DNA of 64,000 nucleotides from Patagioenas fasciata. Taxonomy: Eukaryota > Chordata > Aves > Columbiformes > Columbidae. Where the stretch lies: NCBI RefSeq assembly GCF_037038585.1, contig NC_092520.1, positions 188,088,604-188,152,603 of the forward strand, written 5' to 3'. The position numbers and the translations under genes are program-made. The stretch's first letter is position 1. Every line of letters begins with the position of its first letter. Under the pieces are notes generated by a model. That model did no database searches. It was given only the letters and a program-made list of their open reading frames with translations, and was not told where the DNA came from. This document shows positions 23,947 through 38,220 of the stretch, piece by piece.

Positions 23947-26900
23947 CTTGAGGGGTAGGGAGAGGAAAGAAGAATAAGAAAAATAAAATAAAAGAAAAGA
24001 AGTTAGACTTATTAAAAAAATACAAAGATCAAACTTATTTTAATATGAGTCTGATGTTCTTTAGAAGGAGCTGTGTATGTGTGTCTAAAGGGAAAGTTTG
24101 CTGTTATGTAGGATTAAGTAAAATTGAAAGCAAAGGGGCACTGTTCCACAAGTAGCTTTCTAAGTGTCATTTGTGCAGGTTTCAGATGCAGAGTGATGGC
24201 TGGATATGTCTCCCAGTGCCTGTTTTTTAGTGACTGCTGTACAGTATTTTCCAATAACAGGATTATCACAACTGCACTTCAAACATGAATTCAGCTGAAA
24301 TTAAAATAATCTTGCTGGTTTTGACTTACTCCCCAGTGATTTTTTAACCACATCACTAAATTCCGAATTGGTACTTCATACTGAGCCTGGTTTAGCAATA
24401 AAAAGATTCAGTGACCCAGTTAGATGCAATAGTTAAAATTAGAGTGGACAGAACATCAAATACGCTTTAAAGAAAGTAACTGTGCCATTGTCATGATAGA
24501 CCAGATAACCTAATGGTTTTAACAAGCATAACATACATGATTATGTATACTATTACACTTATTACCTTCCAAAATGCAATATAATGTTATTTTAATAAAC
24601 CCATAGAATGAACTTAAAGAGAAGTAAGGCTAAAGTATGTTTCTATGGATTCTAGATAATTACTGAAATATTAATTTTATTTGAATAATTTTAGAAGTCT
24701 GTAATAGCAGTAAAATATATAGAAATATAACAAAGAACAGTTTAGGTTTTGCTCAGTTTCTATGACCATACAACCAATTTTTCAGCATTGATCATTATCT
24801 TATGTATTTCTATATACTCATGTGAAAACAACTGCATAAAAAGAGTCCAAGTCCAGGTTCACAAAAAAGCTTTGTATTCTTATTGACTTCTGAGGCAACA
24901 AGAGCAACATATTTTTTTCATTTTATCATGCATATAAAGTTTGTGCTGATATTTCTTTTTTTCTTTTGTGGCCAAGACACAGGGACTCAGAAAAGGGGGT
25001 AAAAAAAGTGAAAATTGTAGATAAAACTGCTGACTTCAGACACTGAAGCATGAAAGGAAATTAGGAGTTATTTAAGAAAACTATTTTAGCATAGGCAAGA
25101 AAACATGTTGTTACAGATCTGTCCTACATGCAAGGATCCTGAAACATCCTGGGATTTTTTACACAGATCATCAAAACACCAACCACCGGTCTGCTTGAAG
25201 CCAACTTTTTTTAGGCACTGATCATTTCTCTTCTTGTAGAGCCTGTGAGCTTCACCACAAGTTACTTTGAGTGGAGATACTTTCCCAATGACTTGTCCAG
25301 TGAGAAGTTTTTCTATGACAGTTCTTGTTATATTTTTATAGTAAATCTGAAATTTTTAATAAGTTTTATTTTTAAATAATTATTTTACTAAGTTAACTAG
25401 TAATTTTACGAAATTATCCAAGAACTTAGTTTGTATTAAATTCTCACAGTTGTATAAACTACAATGAAATGAAACTATCAGGATTCTTTCTGAATACACA
25501 TAAATAACATGCTGATTTTTAAAGCAGAGGTACTTAGGAGAACCGACAATTCCTAAATACCACTAGAAATCACAACACCAAGTCAGTTTTGAAAATCTGA
25601 TTACATATTTGATCTCTCAATGAAAATACTTTTTAAAAGAATGTTTGGAATTCAGTTGAGAATTACTCAAGAACAAGCTATGTTTAATATGCAGGATTTG
25701 AACACTAAGCGCATTCACACGTTAAGCGCTTTGTTTCATTCCAGAGTAAGCTGTAAACTGACAAGTAGTACAGAATTCACTGCAGCTTTACCTTTGCATT
25801 TTCTTTATTCCTGGGATAGTGTATTACAAGACTGAACTCATATTAGCTCTAAACACAAATGTAATGACTTCCTACATTCATATAAATGAATTTGGCCTAT
25901 TGAAATTATACAAAAACAGAATTGTATAAAAAAAATCAGTCCTGCACTTATTCCAGTGGACTTTGGATAAGCCTGCTATAAGGTTTAGGCTATCATTTTT
26001 GTGAAATGCTAGGAAATAGTAACCACTGAAAGCAATATAATTAATAACTAATCTAACAAGCAATGTCACATTTTACATATTTCACATATCCAGGTACATG
26101 AGTCCTATAAGTTGCATGAAACTGGTGGTAATCTTAATTTGTAAGACTATAAATATCATTAATCAAAAAATCAGAATTGTAAACCACAGTTTGACACAAA
26201 CATAGGATATGTCAATTATTACTTCTTTTCAAGCAGTAATTCATCTTTATCTTCAAAATGTAGTTAAATTTCTACAATCTGTTCACAAAGGTGTGAATTC
26301 GAACGACAAGGCTCAAATTCAAGAGAAAAGATTCTGGATGGCCAATATATCTGTTAATAACAAAATAATACCAATACACCTGAAAGTTCAGAAGTGTGTG
26401 AGGGTTCACAAGGGAGTGAGTAAACTTGGCTTAAAACCACAGGTAGCCATTTCAGCTGAATTTGATGACACAGTTGATAAAGGTACTTCCAACTCACTCA
26501 GCTGCCATTGTCTAGAGTGATAAGAGCTCATATGCCTCTCTCCATCAGCAAAACGTCTGGGACAGAGTCAATCCACATAACTAAGGCTGCAAAGCAAGTA
26601 TCTATCTGTCCATGGTCTATGTCTGGCTGCACTAATGCTTCCATCGAGCAGAGAAAGGCATGAAATATTTTCCCAAATGCCCCATATCATCTTTGTTTCA
26701 CACAGATGATCTTCAGCACTTTTTCCCTCATCATTTGGCAATTTTTATCAGTCATTAGGAAAGCAGAATCATAACTCCATGTGGAGATGATGAAAATGAA
26801 ACCCAAACCCAAGTCATTCATCTACTGATGGCTGCAATCCTATAACCTTCCTAATTGGAATGATTCACATCCGTGTTAATCACTAAAAGTGTCAAACCCA

Positions 26901-28439
26901 GCATTCTGCCATGTCATTAAAGAGAAATTTTGATCTAGTGTTAACTGTCCTAAATTATTCTCCAGAACTTGGATATGAGAGAATAACCCTATTCAACAGC
27001 TCTGTCACAGAGAGGCTACAAAATTCTCACTCATTCACCTTCTTGAAAGCACTTATTTCTGAGTTGCAGAATCTGTCTTTCCAATTGAAACATTCACAGA
27101 TGTGACAAACATGATGTTTTTGATAATCCATATGTAGGGTACTCTTGGAAATAGAGAATGGTAGGTTTGATCCTCCTTAAGTCTCTCATCATCTCAGTCA
27201 GTGTGCTGGAGGATTGGAGAACAGAATAAACAGCTTACTCATCTTGCCCCACCCAGAAAATGTTTGTTTTATTCTTCCCTGCGTCCCTTCCAGCCTTAGG
27301 TTTGCTATCTCCTTTCAGCATTTGTCTGGGTGATTCTGTTCAGTACAAAAGCAGTTGTGCCAATCACACCATCAACTTTCTCTTTCTTGCTCTGCATTTG
27401 GTAGAAATCTCAAGTATATTGTAATGGTCACTATGTGGATAAAGCCACTGGAGGTCTCCTTTTGAAACACTGTCTTCATTCTCAGCCAGTGCAGCATTTT
27501 CACACTTCAGTAGGTCAAAGCAGTTATAAAGCACCAGTAAATTAACTACCTTTGGTGGTTGCTTTGTTCCTACAGAAATGGTGATACATGGAAAAATCTG
27601 CTGTGAATTAGTGTGCAAGGAATAACTCTTAATGTCAGAATTCAGAATCAGGAGAAGAAATAGGGTGTGAACAATCTGACCTGTCTCAGACACTTATAGC
27701 AAACTGAATCACCTCTGTTTCTTCCTATCGACTCTAAAGAAAGCCCGGAGTGACTGTTGCCATATGTACCTTCTCACAAAACCTCTCAGTGCTCCTAATG
27801 TGAAAATTTCCAAATAAACTGTTACTTAAAAAATCTCATAAGAACAACAAAGCAAACCAGACTAGATCTTTCTTGATAAATAATCATATTTCTGATTATG
27901 GGGCAGTTTTAAAAATACAAAGTAAAAAGCGTATCAAAGTATTTTGCTGACACTCTCTACCTGAATTTTTCCTGCATTGATATCAAACATGGAAAATCCC
28001 AAGGTATTTCCTTGTTAATGTTACTGAACATTCAGAACAATCTTGACATTGACATTGACCATTTCTGATACAACACGAGGAAAGATACTTTTTTTGTCTG
28101 CCAAAGAAGGAATCTCGTTTAGGAATATAGACATCTAGGAAACAACTGATTTTTAAGTTACAAAATTAAAATATATAGCAAAATATATTATAGAAATCGT
28201 GTGTGAAAATACATCTAGTTGTTTGTATATGCACTGCAAATCCATATACCATAATGCACTATATTTCTTACCATGTCATGTGAATGGGTGAAAGATTTTC
28301 AGTGTGAGGCTCCAAATATTTTCCAGTTTTACATTACAAGATAAATAGACAGATTGACATCATCTTACAAAAATCGAATGCTATCTTACTAAAAGTACAA
28401 ATCATTTGTAATGTCATAATTGTATGATATGTGTAGGTT

Positions 28440-28570
28440 GATGATCTTACAATTATGTAGCACTGTCAAACTTGATGAATCCCAAAGCACTTTAAAACTC
28501 CAGCTGATTACACTGCATCAAAAACATGTCCTTACTTTCAGTTTAGAGATGTGGAAACACTTTGGTATGA
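28440..28570 (+). repeat. Possible ancient amniote interspersed repeat
   Basis: GATGAATCCCAAAGCACTTTAAAA followed some 60 bases later by TTTAGAGATGTGGAAACACTTTG resembles an old repeat class with 'atcccaaagcgctttacaa ... ttttacagatggggaaactgagg'. The similarity is by eye and partial. Confidence 0.35.
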
Positions 28571-29388
28571 AAATACATAAGTCTTGGGAAACTACATATT
28601 TATCCTGCAGGTGTCATGAGCTATATTGGTTCACACCTGTGTTGTTCTAAAAAGTCCTATCAAGTCACATAATTTCTAACTTTTCCATTTATGATACATA
28701 TATTTATGTATGTGTGCCTGAGAATTTAGATGCAAGTGGCTCGTAAGGGGTGAGCCCACACATAGTAAAAATAGCAGCATATAATTAGCCATTTTTCCTG
28801 CTTCTAAAATGTAGCCAGCTTTGGACAAAAGATTAACAACCTTTAACACAGCAAATGGTTAAGTGGGAATAACCAGTGACAATGTGGTACAGGAAGAGAA
28901 TAATACCATATCTAATTAAAACTGCAAGGAGAATTAAAGAAAGCAGACTGTAATTAACGAAGTTAGCATTTGGCAAGGACACTGGGGTTAACGTTCTTCC
29001 TTTTGTTTAAAGTGTCATGGGATCTTCAATGCCTGTGTGCAAAGACTGGAACATGAGAATTTCCATTCACGGGGCTCAGTCTTGAAAGATGCTCAACTTT
29101 GAAGCTTAGACCAATTATAAAAGCAAACTTCAGCCGAAGAACCTGAGCGAGTGCCTGGCTTGAGCTCAGCAGCACCTCTCAAGAGCCTGTGACCTTGTGC
29201 CCACAGGCAGTGTCCAAGATGAGTCCTGCAAAGGTCTCATCCAGAGGACCTTGTTATACTCATTAGTTGGGTCTGAACTGCTATGTAGGCAGGATTGTGT
29301 GGTAAATATGAAGGGTTTGTTGCCCATATAGATATCTAGCAATAGACAGCTGTGCTCACATTTCACAGTCTCTAATACCAAGTCATGT

Positions 29389-29438
29389 TTGGTTTTTTTT
29401 TGCTTTGTTTTGTTTTGTTTTGTTTTGTTTTTTGTTTT
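29389..29438. repeat. (TTTTG)n simple repeat
   Basis: A run of T followed by about six TTTTG units and a T-rich end, in TFEC intron 3. A length-variable microsatellite is likely. Confidence 0.93.
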
Positions 29439-29749
29439 AAAGGAATACATTACTAAGCCAGGAAAATAATGTAGTATTGCAAATCTCATAGCATGGCAGG
29501 TCTTGGTAAATATTATATTATTTAAAAGGAAGACTTAAACCAAATAGCATTTCCATATCTTCCATGAATGAAAGAGAAGGAATGATGAAATACAGGAATA
29601 AGGGTTGTCTGTGCCTTCTCTCCTGCAGCCTAGACAGCTCTATGTCACGATAGTGTTCACTTACATGATCACATACTATTTAAGCATTTCTTCCACTTTG
29701 ACTGAACTTTGTGTGATCTGTTTGTATTACAGAAACATTCAAGTCTGTG

Positions 29750-30440
29750 TTCCTTTGACTTACAAATATTTTTGTTTTACCACTCTGTGCGATTATTATG
29801 AGTGACCGTCTCTCCCTTAAGCCTTTGCTTTGCTAAGTGGAACAGGTCATGCTTCTTTAGTCAGACTTCCCATGCTATGATATGTCTTAACAGGTCTCTC
29901 TATACCATTCCTGCTTTGAATTAGTTTTTCTAAAGGATGGACACCTTTCTTTGTCTACCGCATTCTTAAAGTTTTCTACCCAGTGAATTCTGCAGTGGAT
30001 ATTCCTTGTGTCTCTTGGAAATCTCTCTCATGATGGATCCTAAGATCAAATTTATCTCCTTTTTGCAGTCCCATTATTCTGATGGCTTATAGTCATCCTC
30101 TGAACAACTAATGTAACCAGATCTTTCTCTGTCATCTCCAGTTAATGAGCTCTCAGCTTACTGCAGACACTCCTGTTATTAGTATTTAAATGAATGACCT
30201 TGCACTCAGTACTGTTACATTCCTTCCATTTATACTATTCTGTCATCACAGTCATATAATTCTTCCTCTATGATATCGTCATCCTCCTTTGTATTGGCAA
30301 TACTTTCTACTTTTGCTACCTCAGTAAATTTCATCAGCATAAATGTATTTTTTGTACCAAGGTCAGTAATGAAAATATTAAATAAACTGAGGCTGAGGAC
30401 TGATTCTTGGAGCACTTAATTAATAGCTTCTCTTTCGACA
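29750..30440 (-). mobile_element. Ancient CR1 LINE fragment, reverse-transcriptase region
   Basis: On the minus strand, near 30415-30350, the translation reads SVLSLSLFNIFITDLG, a decayed form of the CR1 motif GSVLGPxLFNIFINDL. It continues with KFTEVAKVESIANTKEDDDI, related to KFADDTKLGGIANTEED. Downstream on that strand, GTGCAAGGTCATTCATTTA, AGGATGACTATAAGCC and a GGGAGAGA segment follow CR1 in order. The catalytic FADD is changed (FTEV), and deletions are present, so it is inactive. It lies in TFEC intron 3 in the same direction as the gene. Confidence 0.8.
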
Positions 30441-32027
30441 AAACCTTTATCATGTCTTTAGCTTGCCCCTTAACCTAAGAAGAATCCTCTTCAGTTACTT
30501 TCTATATAATCTCTATTTCATTTTACTAATATACATTCATAAAAGGCTACAATCAACAAACCCTAGATATGCAGGACTAGCTAGAAAGACTAATTCCAGT
30601 AGCAAACAGCTTTTTGTATGTCCAAAAGGATGCCTGAAATGATGAAAGTGATGGAGGTTATGTGCATTTTTAAAGAACAGACACCTCACATGTTCCAGCT
30701 ACCTAAAAAGCCTAAGCCCAGGGTAGGATGAGCTTTTCACCAGAGGTATCCGGACTGTTCTGATAGGACAAAACAATTCTTTAGCTAGCCTGATGTCCCT
30801 TGAGGGACCTGGGAACAGACAGCAGGAGGGACTGTCTTGTCAGTGGAGTCTTATTTCCAGCTACCATTTCTCCCTGGGTCTTATTTCCTCACAGTCACAT
30901 TCACAAGCCCAAGTGTATGATCAGAAGGGTCAAGGTGTCCACAGAAAATACAGAGGTCAGGACCAGACCACCTCTACCAGAGGTCTTCATCCTACCCAGG
31001 TCAGAAGAGTCTATAAAAAAGAGGGAAATTTGGAAGCAAGTTGCAGGAATAGTCCTGCTAGCAGAAATTTTGTTTGTTATCCTCTTTTCCAGCAGTAGTA
31101 ACTGCAGACATGCAACTCACCAGGTGTGTCTACACACCTACATTTCCTGCATTTGCAGAAGAATGGCATACATGTATGCTGTGTGCGCCTACAGACTTGG
31201 CAAACTCAAGTGACAAGAAAGCACAACAGAGGCTGCTTGACTTGTCACAACAATAAACTGTAGCTACCTAACCTGAAAGGCTGAGTACTGCTTCTGCAAA
31301 AGGAAATTTCTTTTGATGCATGGTAAAAATTAGTACTTGCTCAGACCGCATCTAGAATAAAGTGCTCAATGTGAAGTATTAGTACAATACTTTATTCTTT
31401 CCCTCCCTAAATATAGCCCACTTAAATAATGTTCTCATGAACCTAATTGATAGCATCACTTCAAAGGACAGCTTTGTAAAATAAGGCTACTTCTCTTTCT
31501 TAGCCCCCAAATGATGATAGCATCAATCCTTTTCTATGTGATTCTTGTTTATTCATTTTAATTGAAAAAAAAAAAAAAAACAAAGTAGGGATTTTATGAA
31601 ACTTTTATACTATTATGCCATATATGTATCCCAAACATAGAAATCTAAATTTGGAACTGTGTCGACAGTTCATTTTACATATCAGGTGAAAGTTTGTTCA
31701 GTATTTGTGTTACTGGGGTATAAAACATAAAAAGTACATGCTTAATTTCTTGTAATTTCTTTCCTGTTTATTCATGACAGGTAAACGCAACTTTTTTTTC
31801 CAATCTTTGAAGCCCACAGATGAACTTCAAATTTGGCCAAATAGGCAGTTGATCAATGTATGTATAATAACTCAGTAATTTCAAATCCATTTTCTAAATA
31901 GTATTATAATATCTATACCACCAGGTGTTTCCAAATTTTGCAAAGGGGAAAACCGGGGTAACTCTTGTATCTTCAATTTGTGTTTCAGTAAATTGTGATT
32001 TTTCATCTCATTTAAAGGAATTGCAGG

Positions 32028-32155
32028 CAGGTGTCAGTCAATACAAGTCCTGTACTCAGAAGACTTGAGTTCAACCTCTGGTTTTCTTTTGCAGTTGCTA
32101 TGTTGCTTCAATAAAGTTGAACAACATCAACTGTGCTATCCTTTTTCTTCGTAAG
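32028..32155 (+). repeat. Possible MIR/tRNA-derived SINE remnant
   Basis: GTCCTGTACTCAGAAGACTTGAGTTCAACCTC resembles the tRNA-like/MIR core ggactcaggagacctgggttc, followed by a loosely similar 3' part. Weak evidence; it could be chance. Confidence 0.28.
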
Positions 32156-32317
32156 GATGTGTTTACACTGTCAACTGCCATAAAAGTTGTAACATACCAG
32201 TGTTAGAGTCTAGAACAAGAATATTGCATTCACAGCTAAATGTTTTACTTCCATTTGTAATTACAATCCAAAATACATATATTTGAAAATAGGTGGTCTT
32301 TAGTAGTAACGAATATC

Positions 32318-32350
32318 CAAATCACAGAATCACAGATGTTCCAGTTCCTC
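32318..32350 (-). mobile_element. Possible tiny CR1 3' tail
   Basis: AATCACAGAATCACAGA is the reverse complement of the CR1 terminal octamer array, followed by TTCCAGTTCC, which resembles the preceding CR1 bases. It is too short to be sure. Confidence 0.3.
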
Positions 32351-35300
32351 TTTTTATTATCTAAAGAGAACAGCAGAAAAGCAAATGCTTCCCTATTCAG
32401 ACTTGTTTTCCTTTAAACAAACTGTATCTCTTTCCATATTTATCTTTAACATGGTTTATAATTACATGCTCCTCAACCAGGGATTTAATGTTCAGATATA
32501 TCATATTACATATTATGTATTATGCATGAAAACTGGTTCATTTTTTAACTTCAAATAATGATCATCAAGCTGGTTCATTATTCATCAGAGAAAAATGAAC
32601 TCTGTTCGTATTCTCAGTTACAGTAAATTCTTGCCCTGATCATACACACAGAAGTCCACTGTCTAGAGAAATGTCTGATCAAATATGACCAAGCAAAGGA
32701 ATTTTCTGGAGAATCAGCCTTTTGCAGGAGAGTTCTGTTCTTTCAGTTATCATGTCTAATTATACATTTTCAGCTGTTCTTGACTTTCCTGGTTACAAAA
32801 CTAACATAAGAAACACACACCAAAAGTGAAGTGATGTTGTGATACTGTCATCATCCAACTTACAACTGGAAATCAAACATCACAGGAGTACTGCCCTGCT
32901 AACCTCCAGGGTCTGAAACCCAAAGATGACAATTAAATGACAGCTCTGTTAGCTTGTTAACTAGTAAGAGCAACTAATGCACTAATTCCTGGTTCCATCT
33001 AATTTCTTCCATTTATCTGGCTACCATATATAAATGCCTACACCAAATTGTTCAAATTCTCTCTTTAAAAACAATGAACTAATGTCAGTATAAAAACACA
33101 GGAAACATTGAGGCTGGAGGACAAATGATATACAGATTTTTTGCAGGATTAGATTATGAGGCATTTTCTCTTTAATATAGATGCTAAAATCAGCCTTGGC
33201 TGATACAGATGGAGAAGCTAAGAAAAGCAATTGTATCTTTCAGGAGTTTATTCCTCAGAATGGCTTTCTAGAAATCTTTGTGTTTTCCACAATTTAGTTT
33301 TATCTTGCAGTAAGAAGCTTGATTGCCTGCAGAACAGATTAAGGAGCCACTGCAGTTTCCTGTGAGTTCTTAAGTCTTTTATTCAACCTATGTAAATGCC
33401 ATTGACATAAAATCGTAAAGTTTAGCTCCAGAACCAATCATAACCTATACATTACAGATGCCAAGGAGCTTAACATAGCCTTCTCTATTACCTGCCATCT
33501 ACTAAGGACTTCAAGACTTGCATTGCTCTATATAGACAACAACATGAGACATGCAGCAGAGGCTTTGGGATAAGATGGAGCCTGCCTGGTGGCCTTAAAC
33601 AGCAGGAATTTGCTTGCAGATCCTGCTGCACAGGAGCTTAAAATTAGTGAGAAGTGTATATTAGGAGAATTAGAAACTTGTTTTATCTGTCCTTTTCACT
33701 TACCTCTGTTCAAATCTGAGACGAAGACCATGCTTGTGAGAGGAACTTACACACAAATAGCTATGTATTTTAGAATAATACTTCCCTTTATGTCTATTTA
33801 CCTTTCCAAAAGAGAAAAACAGAGTAAAAAAGGAAATTTTCCTTCATTTCACAGTTATGAAAAAATTTACTCCAGATGCATGAAGCTTGCATCTTCTGGC
33901 ACCTTGCAGCCCGAAGGGTCTGCTCTCAAAATAGAGAAGGTTTATCAGACATTGTGCTGTTAGAGTGTTAGAGTTGAGCTATTGGGGCATTTTTCACAGC
34001 TTTTGAGTGCTGCAGCTATGTAAAAGTGGACAACAGTTCTTCTCCTGACTCAAAGTATTGTACGCTCTATGTTGTGAAGAGCTTTCCTAGAGTAAAAGGT
34101 AAATAGCAAATGCTCATACCCAATCCATTTGAAGTATTTAGAGCATACAAGAGAGCTGTACACTGCCCTTTTCAGCCTCAAACTGCTATATTGTGTAAAA
34201 TAATGAAAACAAACCTTCATCTGGCACCTGTATAACATTCAAAACAGCAGTGGCAGTGAGAGCAGAGGACACCTCCAGCTACAGAAAACAGACCTGAGAA
34301 GTTCTCAGTTTGTGCATTTCATTGTTAGTTCTCTGCAACTGAAAGCCACAATTTCCTATCTAGCACCTTTATACTATTGGAGAAAAACAAAGAAAATATT
34401 TGCTCACCAGTTTTATTTTTGAGGAGTCTATTATTTCCTCAATAGCTACCGACTGTTCTTTCTCCTTCATTTTTCTCTTTCCTTAAACTTGGAAATGATA
34501 ACAGGGAGTGCTAGACAGAAGTTTTTATGCTTAAGTGAACTTTGATTCTTCCTTGGACTTTAAGACTAATCTAGTGTAGAATGTGATTGGCAAAGCATTT
34601 TCATCGGTGTTATGCAGCCTTTTCAAGTTACCCAACCTAAGCAAATGAGGTTGTTAATGTTTACTCTGGCCCTTTCTCTAAAATGGTTTTGAACTTTAGC
34701 AGATTTTATAAACTTTTAAAGGTTGCCAAATGACATTAGTATTCACTAAATAAAAAACACTCATGATTATGCAGCAGGGGGCTGCCTAGATCAGCAAAAC
34801 TGTAACATGTGCACCTCTAATGGAAACCTGTTTTTACTTCATGATTGAATAATTACAGCAATTATTGAATAAAATACTTTGGAGGATACCCACTTGATTT
34901 CTTTTTTTTTTTTTTTTTCTGTATGATTTCTGGGAATTGGACAGACAGCAGTTTTTGTAATCCATCCAGATGGTAACCATCAGTATTTGACAAATAATTA
35001 ATGCAAACAGAAATTATTAATGCCATGATGAGGAACTGTGACCTCAAAGACCTTTTAATAGCAGTGAGATTTTGCAGACAGACTGCACTGTGCTTTTATC
35101 AATAAATAGTGTCTCCATAAAATCAAATGCAGAGTTAGAGATGTAATCAGAATTTTATACTAGCTGTAGTTAACAGAAGCATAAAAATTAAAGAAGGAAA
35201 ACATCTATCTTGTCCTGACCTAACCTCTAGTCTGTGCCTGTACAACGTTTTTTCAAATGCCAAAGTAGCTGACCAAGTGCAAGTGAGCCACAGGGCAACT

Positions 35301-36556
35301 GAGGATTTTCTCCATAAAAAGTTTCCCTTCAAGAGTGACAGAAGTGGCATAATCCCATTGGAATTCACTCCAAAGTGGACTGGAAGCAGACTGTAGCTCC
35401 CAATCTTAGTGCAACAGTGTGCTGTGAATCCATGAAATGAAGAGATGTGAGCAAAACACCAAGCCTTGCTGCATCCCTCAAGAGGTGACTCGCCACTAGG
35501 CAGTGTCCCTGCACAGCCCTCCCTGTCCTCCTGCCATTCCCCATGCCTGGCTGTCCCACTAACTCAGCCCCCGACATCCAACAGTGGGAAAATCCCTTGC
35601 CCTCCAGCATGCCCAGGAGCTTTTGTTTCCCCTCTTTGCTGGCGATTCCCCCCTCTTCCAGTCTTTCCTTCCAGTCAGTTACAGAAGCCTTTTCATTATT
35701 TCACTAGAGGTCCCCTCATCTTACACGCAGCCACTCGAGTTCTTGGAGAGGGAGCAAAGCAGATGTGAAAGCTGAGAAGAATCTATCTACACCTTCCCTT
35801 GTTACAGTGCGCGGCAACACAGAGCTCCTCAGTGTGCAGAAGAAAACAGTGGTTGTCTTGAATTCAGGGTTGTATGGGGATGGTCCAGAAAATGAGCAAA
35901 CCATGACAGGTAGTTCATTCATTCATTCTTTCTTTCTACACTTATTCAAAACCAGAAGTTCCATACAAGGCAAATCAGTGCTGTTCTGTTCCTACCTACA
36001 CCATGCAACCAGGAGATTGTTAGCAAAGGGACTTGTGGGATCTGCTGCCCCTTAGCTGTTGCTTCTAATCATAACAAATAATAATAGATTATTATCCAAT
36101 AAAATGTTTTAATGTCACATAATTATTCTCTGATTATCTAATGATTAAAACAAGTTTCAATTGAGCTGCAGTACCATTTCATTAAAATGACAAAAACAGC
36201 AATAACTTTTCTTTTTTTTTTTAATTCCCAGCATATAAACACCACGTATGTCAAGTCAGATTCAGAGAAGGATTGAAGTAATTTGGTTAGATTCACAGAC
36301 AGACAAAGTTTCCAGCAACAGATTCATTGCTTACGACAGCTCTAAATCTCTGCAGTGATGTGAACTTCAAAGGACCAATGACACCATAACGATTTCAGCA
36401 TGCAGTTAGAGCTGAAGCTATTGGAAGAATTAATGCTTCTTCAAATCTTTAAGTATTTCTTTCCTTTAAAGGAATGAACAATTTTGGAAAATATTTTGCA
36501 GATTTTTTTTTTTTTAAATAACTTGTTTTAACAGCTATTTGTTCCAGTTTTGTCTA

Positions 36557-36642
36557 GGACTACCAAGGGTATTCTATTCCCTGAGAATAATTCTTCAGAG
36601 GACTATCAAAGGTATTCTATTCCCTGAGAATAATTCTTCAGA
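36557..36642. repeat. 43-bp tandem duplication, two copies
   Basis: The unit GGACTACCAAGGGTATTCTA... ending CTTCAGA occupies 36557-36599 and is repeated at 36600-36642 with only two differences. It lies in TFEC intron 3. No hairpin or coding role is visible. Confidence 0.95.
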
Positions 36643-38181
36643 TCACACTTATGGTACTTTTATCCAAACATAATAATAAAATTTGTACTTTCTATTGGTC
36701 AGACACCATTGCTTTCAGGAAACATTCCTGCCGGCAAGATCACTCGGGGGAAAAATTAAAGAAAATATTATTAAATATTATTAATAAGTCAACATATAAA
36801 TGTTTTTTCTTGGCTCTATTTACTACTGGACATGGTCAAAAATCAATGAAAAGGTTTTCTGTTTTCCAGGTTTTCAGCTAAAAGTTGTCCATTTCTCCCA
36901 AGCAATCCAAAAGGAACTGCTCCATTTTGTGTAGCCATTCAATACCAACATTCAGCCCACTCGATTCAACAGATCACCAGTTAGGTCACTACAGGGGATT
37001 TTTTGAGGTCCAGTTTTTTGGTAGTGCTCTGCCCCAAGCACTGCTCTGCACCACTCCTTAGCTCTCACCACCAACCACCTAATTGCTACAGAGCCTCTCT
37101 CCCCAGGCTTCTTTGAGAATACATCTGAATACTTTTGTTTTCTTCTGCATCAGAACAAGATACAACTTAGAAGTTGGAAGGATTAATGAAATTAAATTAT
37201 TTTCCAGCCTGGCCCAGCAAGAATGGCGCCAGAGAAGCCAGTACCCTTGCAGAATATTAATATCCTCTCATTTTATTCTCACTCCAAGCCATTCAAACTC
37301 CTATATGCTTTTGATGTAAGTTTTAGTGGACTGCATGTCAAGTAGAAGACATTATCCCAGTAGCTGTACAGTAATTATCTGGGCTACAACAGTTATTTCT
37401 GAATGGAAGTACTGGTAAAATGCCAGACATTTTCATAGCAGTCACTGTTGTGTTTGCTAAATTACTGGCCTTTCTGCTGAGTCCTAGGGCTGTATACATG
37501 GATTAACAAAACAAAACAACATTTAGTAACAAGTAGAGTTTCACCAGGTCACACACTGTCAAACCTTGGAAAGCAAAGAGATGCTATTTTTTAACTGTTG
37601 TTCTGTGGTTCTCTTCACTGTAATTAATGCTCTCCACACGTCCCTTGATACAACGTGTTTCTTAAACTTCCCTTTTTTAGACATTAAAAGGAATGCAGAT
37701 CATGGCTTTTTAGAACTTGCTCTGAGCTTTTAAAGATGGTATCATTTATGTTTTACATTAACAAACCTCTATATCTACATTTCCTATGTTCTGAACATTT
37801 GGAAGATAATAAGTTTTAAATTCACTATGGAATGTTTAATAGACTGTGAGGATTTTGAATATGAATGAAAGTCTGATAAAATTGGAAAAAGTTTAGTTTT
37901 CAAATGCCTGTCACCAAATCTGACATTATTTATCTTTTACTCATATATTCTTTGTTGCATTTTTTTAATGATTCCTATAAGGTCAGGAAGAAACCCATTG
38001 TTCCTAGTACAATACTGAGAGAAGATATGGATTTCTTACAATATAGATAAATATGATGTTGTCTATTAGTGAAGAGTTTAATAAGATTAAATGATTATGA
38101 CATGAAAAATAAATTAGTGTCATCTTCAGGTTTTCTTTATCAAATCCTACCTTCTCCATGACAAACAAACCACTTTCATCA

Positions 38182-38220
38182 AGTTCGTAAGAATAGTTCG
38201 TAAGAATAGTTCATATGAAT
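38182..38220. repeat. 13-bp tandem repeat, three copies
   Basis: AGTTCGTAAGAAT occurs twice exactly (38182-38194, 38195-38207), then as AGTTCATATGAAT (38208-38220), followed by a partial AGTTATTAT. This is a minisatellite-like array in TFEC intron 3. Confidence 0.93.

Noticed and set aside
30793-31213. Overlapping open frames of 101 and 137 codons on the plus strand in intron 3
   Set aside because: Two frames are open over the same bases without family similarity; probably chance in a locally stop-poor stretch.
35460-35770. GC-richer patch with open frames on both strands, considered as an alternative promoter or CpG island
   Set aside because: CpG dinucleotides are few, the proteins resemble nothing known, and no initiation signal stands out.
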